Shown here in pieces: positions 17,254-25,863 of a stretch of 62,511 bases of DNA (positions are counted from its first letter, which is position 1; the number at the start of each line of letters is the position of its first letter). The stretch is from Acidobacteriota bacterium (GTDB lineage Bacteria; Acidobacteriota; Terriglobia; Bryobacterales; Bryobacteraceae). The notes beneath the pieces are model-generated. The model did no database searches, was not told the origin of the DNA, and saw nothing but the letters and a program-made list of their open reading frames with translations. The stretch is taken from the NCBI GenBank assembly GCA_016213775.1, contig JACQZR010000201.1, positions 1 through 62,511 of the forward strand, read 5' to 3'. Both the position numbers and the translations under genes were made by a program.

Positions 17254-19692
17254 GTGATCCTTCTTCTACTGACTGCACTTCTCCTTGCCGGACCTCTCTC
17301 CGCTATCACCTTGGTGAAGGACGGAAGGTCCTCGTATTCGATCGTACTCTCGACGGCGGCGACACCCTCGATGCAGCGTGGCGCGCGTGAGTTACAACAT
17401 TTTCTCGAACAGATGTCGGGGGCGAAATTGCCTATCGCGGCGCAGGCTAGCAGTGACGCGATTGTGCTGGAAGCAGCGGAATCACTGGGGCCGGAGGGCT
17501 ATCGGATTCGTACACAAGGACGCAATCTGGTTATCGCGGGTGGGGCGCAACGCGGCGTGATGTACGGTGTGTACACGCTGCTGGAACGGCTGGGATGCCG
17601 GTGGTTCTCGCCGGAGGTGAGCCGTATTCCCAGGATGCGGACGATTGAGTGGAAGTTGCCGGAGGAGACCGGCAAGCCTGCATTTGAATACCGTGAGCCG
17701 TTCTTCACCGAGGCTTTCGATAAGGACTGGGCAGCACGCAACAAGACCAACGGGGCGCATTCGAAGCTGGATGAATCCACTGGCGGCAAGTTGAACTACC
17801 ACCCGTTTGTGCACAGCTTCTACGAGATGATCCCGCCGCAGAAACACTTCCAGGAACATCCGGAGTATTTCTCGCTGATCGACGGCAAGCGGCGCTGGGA
17901 GCGCGGGCAGCTTTGTCTGACGAATCCCGATGTGGTGCGATTGGGGATCGAGGCCGTGGAGCGATGGACGCGCGAGCACCCGGAGGCCACTATCTATTCG
18001 GTGTCGCAGAACGATTGGACCGGATGGTGCGAGTGCGACAATTGCCAGCGGGTGGAGCGCGAAGAGGGTGGCGTGCATTCGGGCCCGCTGCTGCGCTATG
18101 TGAACGCGGTGGCGGAAGACGTCGGCAAGCGGCATCCGGATAAGCTGATCGACACGCTCGCGTATTGGTACACCGAGGCTCCGCCGGAGAAGGTGCGTCC
18201 GGTGAAGAATGTGAGGATCCGGCTGTGTCCGATTGGTGTGTGCCAGGCGCATCCCTATGAGAAGTGCCCGCACAGCGCGTACTTTGTGAATAATCTACGG
18301 GCGTGGGCGAAGATCACGCAGCAGCTCTATATCTGGCACTACAACACGAACTTCTCGCACTACCTGCTGCCGTTCCCTGACTTTGATGAGTTGGCCGCTG
18401 ACATTCCGTTGTATGCGCGCAGCGGCGTGGTGGGGCTGTTCATGGAGGGCGCGTATGCGGCGGGCGGCGGCGGGGAAAATGCCGAGTTGCGGTCGTATGT
18501 GATGGCGAAGCAGATGTGGGATCCGCGCGTGAATGTGGATGCGACGGTGAACGAGTTTCTCACGGGCGTCTATGGCAGTGCGGCGAAGCGGATGCGCGAG
18601 TATTACGACCTGATGCAGGCGCAGGTGAGGCCGTCGCCCAAGGGTCGAGGCAATCATCTGTGGATCTTCATTCATCCGAATTCGCCCTATTTGCTGGGCG
18701 ATTTTGTGCCGCGCGCGAAAGAGATTTTCCGCAAGGCCGAGGCGGAGGCCGGCGATGAGGCCGTGCGGCGGCGCGTGCGGAAGGCGAGGCTGTCCATTGA
18801 TTATGTGGAGTTGCTGCGGGCAAAGACGTTCGAGGCTGGTGCGGATACGTATGCACCTCGGGATCTGCCGATGTTGAAGGACCGCTTCGCGTCGTTTCTG
18901 GCGACGGCTCGTGCATTCGGGATCACACGCTTTCATGAGAACCGCGGGCTGGCGGAGGACGAGAAAGAGTACGCGGCCATGATAAGGCCGTATCCGCTCG
19001 TGCGGCTTGAGAACGCGCGGCTGCGGGTGGAACTGGTGCCGGAGTTGGCCGGCCGCGTGGTAGCCATGTTCGATAAGGAGGCGCGAGCGTCGTTGCTTCG
19101 CGTGGCCGATCCGGGCGAGGGCGGCTATCCGGGCGTTGCGGGATTGAGTGCGTGGATCTACCCGGACTACCACACGCGGAACAGTCTGGACGTGCAGTGG
19201 GAAGTGGTGCGTTCGTCGGCCACATCGGTGGAGTTGCGCGGAACGTCAGCGGGAGTGAGCGTCAGGCGAGCCTTGACGCTGGAGCGTGACACGCTGCGGA
19301 CCGCGACCGAGGCTGTGAATGCGGGTACCGAGCCGCGGCGTCTGGCAATTCAGGCGCGCGCGGATTACGGTCCGAATCTGCCGGCGGATCCGCGGCTGGT
19401 GTACGGCTGGGGCAGCGTGGAGAGGACGCCGATTGTGGCGGGTAAGGAAACCTCTTCGAGCGAGAATCCCAAGGTGGCTGAGCTGAACGGTTCGTGGTGG
19501 ACGGGCCATGCGGGGTCGCCGGTGCGGCTGGTGAATTCGTTCGAGCCGGGCGAAGTTCCAAGGGCGTCGTTGAGTTGGACCGTGCGCGGAGACAGCAAGT
19601 TCACGCTGACGCTGTGGAGCCAGGAACGGGAGTTGCCGCCAGGTGGGACGCTTCGCCTGCGGGCGGATTACCATGTGGTGCGCCGAAAGTAG
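17254..19692 (+). CDS. DUF4838 domain-containing secreted protein (glycosidase-like)
   Basis: An 812-residue protein starting at GTG 17254; the nearby ATG at 17246 hits a stop after three codons. A signal peptide (LLLLTALLLAGPLSA) is followed by a small alpha-glucuronidase N-terminal-like domain (about 20-125, ending GVYTLLERLGCRWFSPEV), then DUF4838 (about 155-430, with HPFVHSFYEMIPP and QNDWTGWCECDNC), and a C-terminal beta region. DUF4838 resembles the barrel of GH67-type alpha-glucuronidases, so action on glucuronic-acid-decorated polymers is plausible but unproven. Its 3' end is copied in decayed form at 20632-20901. Confidence 0.85.
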   Translation: MILLLLTALLLAGPLSAITLVKDGRSSYSIVLSTAATPSMQRGARELQHFLEQMSGAKLPIAAQASSDAIVLEAAESLGPEGYRIRTQGRNLVIAGGAQRGVMYGVYTLLERLGCRWFSPEVSRIPRMRTIEWKLPEETGKPAFEYREPFFTEAFDKDWAARNKTNGAHSKLDESTGGKLNYHPFVHSFYEMIPPQKHFQEHPEYFSLIDGKRRWERGQLCLTNPDVVRLGIEAVERWTREHPEATIYSVSQNDWTGWCECDNCQRVEREEGGVHSGPLLRYVNAVAEDVGKRHPDKLIDTLAYWYTEAPPEKVRPVKNVRIRLCPIGVCQAHPYEKCPHSAYFVNNLRAWAKITQQLYIWHYNTNFSHYLLPFPDFDELAADIPLYARSGVVGLFMEGAYAAGGGGENAELRSYVMAKQMWDPRVNVDATVNEFLTGVYGSAAKRMREYYDLMQAQVRPSPKGRGNHLWIFIHPNSPYLLGDFVPRAKEIFRKAEAEAGDEAVRRRVRKARLSIDYVELLRAKTFEAGADTYAPRDLPMLKDRFASFLATARAFGITRFHENRGLAEDEKEYAAMIRPYPLVRLENARLRVELVPELAGRVVAMFDKEARASLLRVADPGEGGYPGVAGLSAWIYPDYHTRNSLDVQWEVVRSSATSVELRGTSAGVSVRRALTLERDTLRTATEAVNAGTEPRRLAIQARADYGPNLPADPRLVYGWGSVERTPIVAGKETSSSENPKVAELNGSWWTGHAGSPVRLVNSFEPGEVPRASLSWTVRGDSKFTLTLWSQERELPPGGTLRLRADYHVVRRK

Positions 19693-20553
19693 ATTCCGGT
19701 GGATGTCGATCAATTGAGCTGCCCATTCAGCTACGGAGATGCACAGCAGGCGGAGCGAGGTGGAGGCGCGGGGCGCGGGAGCCACGGCAGAATCAGGAAC
19801 AAAGGCGCCGGATCGAAGTCTGCCCTTGCGGCGGCGTCCCGAGACGATGCGTGGGAGCGTCAAACAGGCCAGGGCGAAGGCCGAGAGGGCGAATGTTGCC
19901 GGCTCGGGAATCGGAGCCGCGGCTTCCGTGGCCACAAAGGAGAGGTTGTCGGCATAGCCATCATTGTATGCACCAGCGGAGTGTATCATCGACAGGATGA
20001 ACGTGATGGAGCGCGTGCCGTTGGGGACCGCTCCGATGGTGGTCATTTCGAAGAGTCCGGTCTGATTGGACCGGACCGCGGCCAGGGGACCGTTGAACGT
20101 AACGGACTGAATGTTGTTGTTGGCGCCATCGTGGAAATTGGCGCGGAACGAGGCGTAGTCGTCCTGATTCTGCCAGCCGCCGAGGTAAGCGGACATAAGG
20201 AATGAGATGAGGCCGGCGTCAATCAGGGCGGAAATGTTGGAAACATCGAGCGTTTGAGAGAGGGAAGAGTTGCCCGTGGTGCGTCCGCCGGCGAAGAAGT
20301 TCGCGCCGCCGGCTGAGCCGCCGGTGTCGGCAGGAGTGGGGAAACTACCGGCGCCACAGCAGCCGTAGACGACAACGGTGGGTGCGCCGAATTGAGTGGT
20401 CCAACCGGGGATGTTGGCGACGGGTGCACCATCGCCGCCGGGGCCGGATTCGGCGTCGTAATTGACGACAGCATTGACGCCCAGAGCGATCTGGGCGGCG
20501 TTGAGGGAACCGCAAGAGTAAAGAGTGAACGCGGCAAGGAGAAGACGGCGCAT
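19246..20553 (-). CDS. PEP-CTERM sorting-domain protein with a lost stop codon
   Basis: The start at 20553 (MRRLLLAAFTLYSCGSLNAA, signal peptide) has a good ribosome site GGAGG 10 nt upstream. The mature part is a small beta-rich surface protein. A PEP-CTERM signal follows near residues 216-248: IPEPATFALSAFALACLTL and then RRRKGRLR. Such proteins normally end just after the basic cluster (about position 19809). Here the frame stays open for another 187 residues, first through the gap and then 447 bp antisense to the DUF4838 gene. The extension has no protein character and looks accidental. PEP-CTERM proteins are cut and anchored by an exosortase and exported to the surface. Confidence 0.75.
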   Translation of the reverse strand: MRRLLLAAFTLYSCGSLNAAQIALGVNAVVNYDAESGPGGDGAPVANIPGWTTQFGAPTVVVYGCCGAGSFPTPADTGGSAGGANFFAGGRTTGNSSLSQTLDVSNISALIDAGLISFLMSAYLGGWQNQDDYASFRANFHDGANNNIQSVTFNGPLAAVRSNQTGLFEMTTIGAVPNGTRSITFILSMIHSAGAYNDGYADNLSFVATEAAAPIPEPATFALSAFALACLTLPRIVSGRRRKGRLRSGAFVPDSAVAPAPRASTSLRLLCISVAEWAAQLIDIHRNLLSAHHMVIRPQAKRPTWRQLPFLAPQRQRELAVSAHGPTQRRPWNFARLERIHQPHRRPRMARPPRTVQLSHLGILARRGFLTRHNRRPLHAAPAVHQPRIRRQIRTVIRARLNCQTPRLGTRIHSLGRGPQRVTLQRQGSPDAHSR

Positions 20554-20631
20554 GTTCAGAGAGCCTCCATGCAAATAGGTGCGCGAAACGTAAGCCGAAT
20601 TTCGAGCGGAAGTGAAAAAAGGTCCGACTTA

Positions 20632-20901
20632 GCCGAGACCGTGACCGAGGCTGAGGGTGCAGGTATCGAACCACGGCGCATGGCGATTCAGGCGGCGATT
20701 GTGGTGGGCAAGGAGACGTCGTCGAGCGAGAATCCAGACGTGGGTGCGGCTGGTGAATTCGTTTGAGCCTGGCGAGGTTCCACGGGCGGCCTTGAGTTGG
20801 ACCGTGCGCGGAGACAGCAATTTCACGCTGGCGTTGTGGAGCCAGGAACGGAAGTGACGCTTCGCCTGCGGGCGGATTACCAGGTGGCGCCACGCAAGTA
20901 G
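20632..20901 (+). pseudogene. Decayed copy of the DUF4838 gene 3' end
   Basis: The stretch matches 19303-19692 closely, for example GAGTTGGACCGTGCGCGGAG and the CTTCGCCTGCGGGCGGATTA tail, both shared exactly, but lacks at least three internal blocks of roughly 10 to 70 bp. It ends with the same AAGTAG stop region. No frame is maintained. The parent copy and this remnant flank the PEP-CTERM gene, so the simplest reading is a former DUF4838 duplicate reduced by deletions. Confidence 0.85.
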
Positions 20902-20942
20902 GACGCGGCGCGCTGAGATCAGATATCGTGAGAAGTCACGCC

Positions 20943-22247
20943 ATGCTTCGATTCACATTTCTCTCCTTTGTTGCACTGCGCCTGTTTGCACAGGACCAGA
21001 TCGGGACCATACAGGTGCGGGTTTCCACGGACCGGCCGGATTGGCGCTATGAACCGGGCCAGCCCGTGCGGTTCCGGATTGTTGCCGTGCGGAACGGCCA
21101 CGCGCTGAGCGGGGTGAGAGTTTCGTATCGCATCGGACCTGAGATGGTGGCTCCGAGAATCGAGCAGTCCGCCACGCTGACCAGCGATGGGCTGACGGTC
21201 GACGGCGGCACGATGAATGAGCCAGGCTTTCTGCGCTGCATCGCGACGGTGGAACAGAACGGCAGAACCTACCGAGGTCTGGCGACGGCGGCGTTTCGTC
21301 CAGAGGCGATCCAGCCGACGCAAAAGGATCCCGCGGACTTCGATGAGTTTTGGGCGACGGGGAAAGCGGCGCTGGCCAAGATACCGATGGACGCGAAGGT
21401 GACACCGCTGCCTGAGTACGGCAACGCGCAGGCGGACTGCTACCACGTGAATCTACAGAACATCGGGATGGGGGCGGCGCCGTCGCGGTTCTATGGGGTG
21501 TTGTGCGAGCCGAAGACGCCGGGCAGGTACCCGGCGCTGTTGAGCGTACCGGGCGCGGGAGTGCGTCCGTACCGCGGGCTTGCGGCGATTGCCGCTCGCG
21601 GCGTCATCACGCTGCAGGTGGGCATTCACGGCATTCCGGTGACGATGGATCAATCGGTGTACGATTCGCTGGGCGCGGGTGCACTGGCCGGTTACAACAC
21701 GTTTGGCCTGGACAGCCGGGACCGCTATTATTACCGGCGCGTGTACCTGGGTTGCGTGCGCGCGAATGACTTTCTGGTGAGCCATCCGAAGTGGGATGGG
21801 GAGCATCTTGCGGTGACGGGTGGCAGCCAGGGAGGTGCGCTGTCGATTGTGACGGCGGGGCTGGATCCTCGCGTGAAGGGCCTGGCGGCCTACTATCCGG
21901 CGTTGGCGGATGTCACCGGGTATTTGCAGAATCGCGCGGGAGGGTGGCCGCACATGTTCCGTGCGACGGAGGGTCCGCTGGCGCACCGGTCGGCGGAGAA
22001 GATCGAAACGTCGCGGTATTACGACGTGGTGAACTTCGCGCGGCGCGTGAAGGCGCCGGGGCTGTATTCGTGGGGCTTCAACGATGAGACGTGTCCGCCG
22101 ACTTCGATGTATTCGGCGTACAACGTGATTCCGGGACAGAAGAAGTTGCTGCTGGCGTTGGAGACCGGTCACAACAATGTTCCGGAACAGGTGGCAGAGG
22201 TGGAGGCGTGGCTGCTCAGATTCTTGAAGGGATCTGCGCGGAATTAG
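20943..22247 (+). CDS. Secreted acetyl xylan esterase-type hydrolase (AXE1 family)
   Basis: About 434 residues from the ATG at 20943; a GTG at 20928 would add five residues. The signal peptide is LRFTFLSFVALRLFA. An N-terminal beta domain (about 20-120) is followed by an alpha/beta hydrolase (about 125-430) of the cephalosporin-C deacetylase/acetyl xylan esterase family: DFDEFWATGKAAL opening, nucleophile in VTGGSQGG, oxyanion region LSVPGAGVRPYRG, Asp in GFNDETCPP and His in LETGHN. It likely removes acetyl groups from xylan-type polymers in the periplasm. A short remnant resembling its last 60 bp lies at 23449-23505. Confidence 0.85.
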   Translation: MLRFTFLSFVALRLFAQDQIGTIQVRVSTDRPDWRYEPGQPVRFRIVAVRNGHALSGVRVSYRIGPEMVAPRIEQSATLTSDGLTVDGGTMNEPGFLRCIATVEQNGRTYRGLATAAFRPEAIQPTQKDPADFDEFWATGKAALAKIPMDAKVTPLPEYGNAQADCYHVNLQNIGMGAAPSRFYGVLCEPKTPGRYPALLSVPGAGVRPYRGLAAIAARGVITLQVGIHGIPVTMDQSVYDSLGAGALAGYNTFGLDSRDRYYYRRVYLGCVRANDFLVSHPKWDGEHLAVTGGSQGGALSIVTAGLDPRVKGLAAYYPALADVTGYLQNRAGGWPHMFRATEGPLAHRSAEKIETSRYYDVVNFARRVKAPGLYSWGFNDETCPPTSMYSAYNVIPGQKKLLLALETGHNNVPEQVAEVEAWLLRFLKGSARN

Positions 22248-22259
22248 GACGTGTGCGAG

Positions 22260-22667
22260 TCAGATCCGAGGCGGATGCAATAAGGGGATGATCTCGCGGC
22301 GGCCACGGCGGTATACCCGAAAATCCCGCACATCCGTGGTGATTACCGGCAGGCGCGGGTTCAACTCACTGAGCCGGATCAAACAAAGGTCCGCCAAGTC
22401 GGGTTTACGTTCCGAATACCGGCTCGCCAGTTCGGCCAGACGAATCAGGTGCTCCGAGACTTGGAATTGAGGACGCACCAAACCCTCCCGGGCCATGGCG
22501 AATACAAGCGAGGCATCTTCGAGGTGGAAAGCGGTTTCCGCCAAAACTGCATCGCACGTCAGGAGCGACTTGTCGATGCGGGTGGCAACTTCGACTGCCC
22601 AATGGTGGTGCAGGTCCTTACGATTTGCGAAAGCCACCAGGAATCCGGCGTCGGCGATTCCTGTCAC
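22260..22667 (-). CDS. PIN-domain toxin (VapC-like)
   Basis: I set the start at GTG 22667, which overlaps the antitoxin stop as GTGA; upstream codons of the longer frame lie inside the antitoxin gene. The 135-residue product has the acidic PIN residues: Asp in GIADAGFLVAF, Glu in DAVLAETAFH, Asp in RKPDLADLCL and Asp in VITTDVRDF. PIN toxins are Mg-dependent RNases that cut tRNA or rRNA. It is coupled to the ribbon-helix-helix antitoxin just upstream, and transcription is probably autorepressed by the complex. Confidence 0.8.
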   Translation of the reverse strand: MTGIADAGFLVAFANRKDLHHHWAVEVATRIDKSLLTCDAVLAETAFHLEDASLVFAMAREGLVRPQFQVSEHLIRLAELASRYSERKPDLADLCLIRLSELNPRLPVITTDVRDFRVYRRGRREIIPLLHPPRI

Positions 22668-22873
22668 GGCTTGGAGAATCCTTTGCGCGAAGAGAGGTCG
22701 CGGGCGCGCGCGACTGATCCAGCCAAACGCAGGAAGGGCTGCTTTTGCGACTTGCGGGCGATCTCCAGTTGATCGCGGACAATTTTTCCGCGCGGTACAC
22801 CGGCTTTCCTGGAGGCCTGCTTCAACCACTCGGCCAAGTCTTCTGGCAGACGCACCGTGATTGTACTACCCAT
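22664..22873 (-). CDS. Ribbon-helix-helix antitoxin
   Basis: A 69-residue CopG/RHH-type protein starting at ATG 22873 (GSTITVRLPEDLAEWLKQAS), the classic strand-helix opening in which TITVRLP forms the DNA-contacting strand. The rest (VPRGKIVRDQLE) completes the helix-turn. It overlaps the PIN toxin by 4 bp, so it should bind both the toxin and its own promoter. A degraded relative of its coding sequence is present at 24646-24733. Confidence 0.8.
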   Translation of the reverse strand: MGSTITVRLPEDLAEWLKQASRKAGVPRGKIVRDQLEIARKSQKQPFLRLAGSVARARDLSSRKGFSKP

Positions 22874-23111
22874 ATGCTGGGAGTGTAACACACGGCCGGA
22901 TCTTCGCATTCCTGAGGAGAGGCCCGGGCCACGGATCGGGACTCTCACGGGAGTATGAGGCGGCAGGAGAATCAACTCGCTGAGCGGCGGCGGATTGACT
23001 CAGTGGCGCGACGGGGCGCACTATTTCAATATGCTGCTCTTTTACATGTTATTGGGAGTCTTGCCGGCATCTGGCGGCACGACGAGCGGCGGGGCCCGGT
23101 CCGCGAGGATC

Positions 23112-23445
23112 CTGTAGAGGGCGGCAATCACGGTTTCTGAAGTTCGCACGGCCTGGCGGACTCGCTCGGGGAAGCCCCCGCCGATATACGCCGGGCGTGG
23201 AACTCTCGAGCAGCTTTTTCGGGCCGGCGAGAATCGCACCACTGGGCGAGTTGAAGTACTTGTGCATCGAGACGTAGACGGTATCGAAGCTTGCGGCATT
23301 ATGCCGTCCAAAGACGAGGCGAGGTAGAGACGCGCGCCGTCGAGGTGCGTCCTGATGCCGTGCAGTCGAGCCCGCGAGGTGACGCGCTTCCTCTCGGCCA
23401 CGTTAAACATTTCGCCGGTGCGGCGGACTGGCGATTCGATTGAGG
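23112..23445 (-). pseudogene. Decayed duplicate of the threonine-aldolase-like gene
   Basis: Matches about 24953-25365, the middle of the intact gene at 24735-25844, with several short deletions and frameshifts. Recognisable pieces are RRTGEMFNVAERKRVTS, THLDGARLYLAS, HKYFNSPSGAILAGPKKLLE (in a second frame) and RTSETVIAAL. It lies on the same strand as the parent. Together with the remnants at 23449 and 24646 it shows a segmental duplication whose copies have lost different genes. Confidence 0.88.
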
Positions 23446-23448
23446 ATC

Positions 23449-23505
23449 GCAGGTGGCGGAGGTGGAGGCGTGGATGGGCGTTCTGGAAGGGCAGTGCGCT
23501 GAACT
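23449..23505 (+). pseudogene. Probable remnant of the acetyl esterase gene 3' end
   Basis: CAGGTGGCGGAGGTGGAGGC and the bases after it (CGTGG, TTCTGGAAGGG, TGCGCTGAACTG) align with the last 60 bp of the esterase gene (22189-22247), with 24 of the first 25 bases identical and the remainder about two-thirds identical. It directly adjoins the aldolase remnant. It is short, so the call rests partly on its expected position in a duplicated esterase-toxin-aldolase segment. The following 23506-23697 shows nothing recognisable. Confidence 0.6.
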
Positions 23506-23697
23506 GAAGTATGCCCCTGCCTGGCGGCGTGGTATCAACCGGCAATTGAGAGTTGATGGAGGGTAGTCGCAGCAGACAGATTGGCGTCGGAATAGCGGCC
23601 GGTGTTAGCCGTTGCCGGTCGCCACTCGGCGGCAGCGCTGTGGCAGACTGGAGATGGGTGAGGTCGAACGTTGGGACCATAGGAAGGGAACGGCACC

Positions 23698-23964
23698 ATG
23701 GCCTCGGTAAAGGAAATCCTGGTTCAGGAGGTGGAGCGGCTCTCCGAAGAGGACGCCGTGCGGGTTCTGGAACTGCTCCGGTCGAGGAAAAGCAGTAGAG
23801 CGAAAGAGTTCCCGGAGCTTACCCGTGAGGAAGTAATCAGCCGGGCGGCTGGACGCCCGGGCATCCGCCCCCCCGATCTGAATGCACCACCGTTCCGCAA
23901 GGTCAAGCCCATCACATGTACAGGAATTTCCGCATCTGAGCTTCTGATCCGTGATCGCCGATGA
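23698..23964 (+). CDS. Small antitoxin-like protein paired with a PIN toxin
   Basis: An 88-residue acidic/basic helical protein (ASVKEILVQEVERLSEEDAV) that overlaps the next gene by ATGA. The N-terminal half resembles the short helical domain seen in many VapB-type antitoxins, and the disordered C-terminal part would wrap the toxin. I cannot assign the precise antitoxin family. Its plus orientation is opposite to the flanking genes, so this pair probably inserted into, or was retained within, the duplicated segment. Confidence 0.6.
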   Translation: MASVKEILVQEVERLSEEDAVRVLELLRSRKSSRAKEFPELTREEVISRAAGRPGIRPPDLNAPPFRKVKPITCTGISASELLIRDRR

Positions 23965-24443
23965 CACTGCTCTACATCGACGCCAGCGCGTGGGTGAAAC
24001 GCTATTTCGAGGAAGCCGGGAGCGGGTGGATTAACCAGCAGTTCGATCAAGGAATCCTGATGGGCGCCTCGACGCTGGGCCTGATCGAGATAGCAGCGAC
24101 ATGCGCAAGGAAGCGGACAGCAGGCGCGATTGATGCTGCCGGTTTCCAGCAGATTGAGACTGATCTTCTTGATGACTGGAAAGGGCTGTTCCAGGTGGAC
24201 CTTGCGCCGGAGGTCATCGAGCAATCTTTGGACGTGGCGAGGACACATGCACTCCGTGGCGCGGACTGCGCACATCTGGCCTCAGCTATCGTGTTCAGAG
24301 AGCAGTTCGCGCTTACAGGCGTCGACTTCTCGTTCGTTGCCTCCGACCAGGAGTTGAAAGCGGCGGCGCTCAAAGCGGGCTTCACAGTGATCGATCCTCA
24401 GGAGGAGGGGGAGGTAACGAACTGCGAGCAGGCGAGGCCTTGA
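23961..24443 (+). CDS. PIN-domain toxin (VapC-like)
   Basis: A 160-residue PIN RNase with intact acidic positions: Asp in LYIDASAWVKRYF, Glu in STLGLIEIA, Asp in RGADCAHLASA and Asp in FVASDQELKAAA. It begins inside the last codon of the putative antitoxin gene (ATGA overlap). The C-terminal 15 residues (EGEVTNCEQARP) are unconserved. The 201 bp after it (24444-24645) holds no recognisable gene. Confidence 0.82.
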   Translation: MTLLYIDASAWVKRYFEEAGSGWINQQFDQGILMGASTLGLIEIAATCARKRTAGAIDAAGFQQIETDLLDDWKGLFQVDLAPEVIEQSLDVARTHALRGADCAHLASAIVFREQFALTGVDFSFVASDQELKAAALKAGFTVIDPQEEGEVTNCEQARP

Positions 24444-24645
24444 GAGGCAGAGGTTTCGCGAGCGGAAGCTTGTCCATCCCCCCCAGACACTGCGGAAGGG
24501 GACGCGCGCACGCCTTGCCGTTTGTGCCACTGTATAAGATATCCACGCTAAGCGAGATCGGAAGATCCGGGGGGGCGCGAAAACAGCGGCAGATTAGTCG
24601 CCGGTAGGCTGCGTGAACACGAAGAGCCCCAATCTCAGACGTCCG

Positions 24646-24733
24646 AATTGATCGCGGACAATTCTTCCGCGCGGCACACCGGCGCTCTTGGATGCCGTGT
24701 GCTTCGGGAGGCGCACAGCGATTCTATTTCTCA
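24646..24733 (-). pseudogene. Remnant of a ribbon-helix-helix antitoxin gene
   Basis: TTGATCGCGGACAATTCTTC followed by CGCGCGGCACACCGGC mirrors 22768-22804 inside the intact antitoxin gene with three mismatches, and the end (GGGAGGCGCACAGCGATT) resembles its 5' end; the middle is deleted. It stands just downstream of the intact aldolase gene, the same relative position that the intact antitoxin has to the decayed aldolase. Confidence 0.75.
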
Positions 24734-24734
24734 T

Positions 24735-25844
24735 TCAACCCAGTCCTTTGCGGAGAGATTCGAGGATTTGCGTGGCCGAACGGTAGTTCCAGGTTTCGTT
24801 CACCTGGACGTTGAACCATTCACTGTTGGCATCAGCGAGCGAGAAGCCGTTGTGTTCGGAGCGGAGTTGGAAGTTGGGCGAGTTGACGCCGAAGACGCGC
24901 AGGCGGAAGATGTTTGAGCCGTTGGGAATGCGCTCCACTTTGAAGTTGGAGTCCTTCTCTAGGGCGGCGATCACGGTCTCTGAGGTTTGCACGGCGTGGC
25001 GGAAACGGTCGGGGAAGCCTTGCAGGTAGTGCATGGAAACGGCGGTGAAGGGCCACGCGTGGGGGAGGCCTCCGCCGAACATACGGCGCGCGTTGAACAT
25101 GTTTTCGAGCAGCTTTTTCGGGCCGACGAGGATCGCTCCGCTGGGCGAGTTGAAGTACTTGTACATCGACACGTAGACGGTGTCGAACATGGCGGCGTAT
25201 TCGGCGACGGACATGCCGCTGTAGGCGGAGGCGAGGTAGAGACGCGCGCCATCGAGATGGGTTCCGATGCCGCGTTGGCGAGCCCACGAGGTGATGCGCT
25301 TCATCTCGGCGACATCGAACATTTCGCCGGTGCGGCGGCGGACAGGCGATTCGATGAGGATTGCGCCGATGTTGCGCGGGACGCGGCCCCCTGCACCTTG
25401 CTTGGCAACCTCTTCCACCTGATCGAGCGTGAAGGTGGCTTTGCCGGGTGCGAGCGGAATCAGATTGAGGTTGCTGAGGGTCTGGGCGCAATCGCCGCAA
25501 TCCATGTAAACGTGCGATTCGGCGGGAACAATGACGCGGCGGTTCTCGCCGGCGAGTGTGCGCAGCGCGAGGTGGTTGGCGAGCGTGCCGGTGGGGAACC
25601 AGACGGCGTGTTCTTTGCCGAGTTCCCTGGCCATTGCCTCTTCCAGAACCTTGACGGCGCCGCCGAGGGAGTAGTTGTCAGACTTGATGTTGGGTGCAAG
25701 TTTTTCGAGCAAAATCGCGTATTCGGCGGGTGTGTAGGCGATGCCGTCGCCCATAGCCACCACCTGCCGCGGGGTGCCAGAGGTGGCGGCAAAAGTGGGG
25801 AGAGCGGTAATGGAGGTCCCAGCCAGAAAGCTTCGTCTGCGCAT
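24735..25844 (-). CDS. Exported threonine-aldolase-like PLP enzyme (Tat signal)
   Basis: I place the start at ATG 25844 (MRRRSFLAGTSITALPTFAA), a compact twin-arginine leader; the frame remains open upstream but that part lies across the divergent oxidoreductase gene. The 369-residue product belongs to the beta-eliminating lyase/low-specificity threonine aldolase group: WFPTGTLANHLALR, IESPVRR, THLDGARLYLAS and the PLP-lysine region VSMYKYFNSPSGAILVG. These enzymes normally split threonine to glycine and acetaldehyde in the cytosol. Export of the folded PLP enzyme by Tat is unusual. It is divergent from the Gfo/Idh gene with only 19 bp between starts. Confidence 0.85.
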   Translation of the reverse strand: MRRRSFLAGTSITALPTFAATSGTPRQVVAMGDGIAYTPAEYAILLEKLAPNIKSDNYSLGGAVKVLEEAMARELGKEHAVWFPTGTLANHLALRTLAGENRRVIVPAESHVYMDCGDCAQTLSNLNLIPLAPGKATFTLDQVEEVAKQGAGGRVPRNIGAILIESPVRRRTGEMFDVAEMKRITSWARQRGIGTHLDGARLYLASAYSGMSVAEYAAMFDTVYVSMYKYFNSPSGAILVGPKKLLENMFNARRMFGGGLPHAWPFTAVSMHYLQGFPDRFRHAVQTSETVIAALEKDSNFKVERIPNGSNIFRLRVFGVNSPNFQLRSEHNGFSLADANSEWFNVQVNETWNYRSATQILESLRKGLG

Positions 25845-25863
25845 GATGTTACTATAACGGCTT

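Noticed and set aside
24555-24567. AGATCGGAAGA, similar to the start of a common sequencing adapter
   Set aside because: Match is only 11 bases, diverges afterwards, and the flanks show normal composition without a break in known genes; chance match is sufficient.
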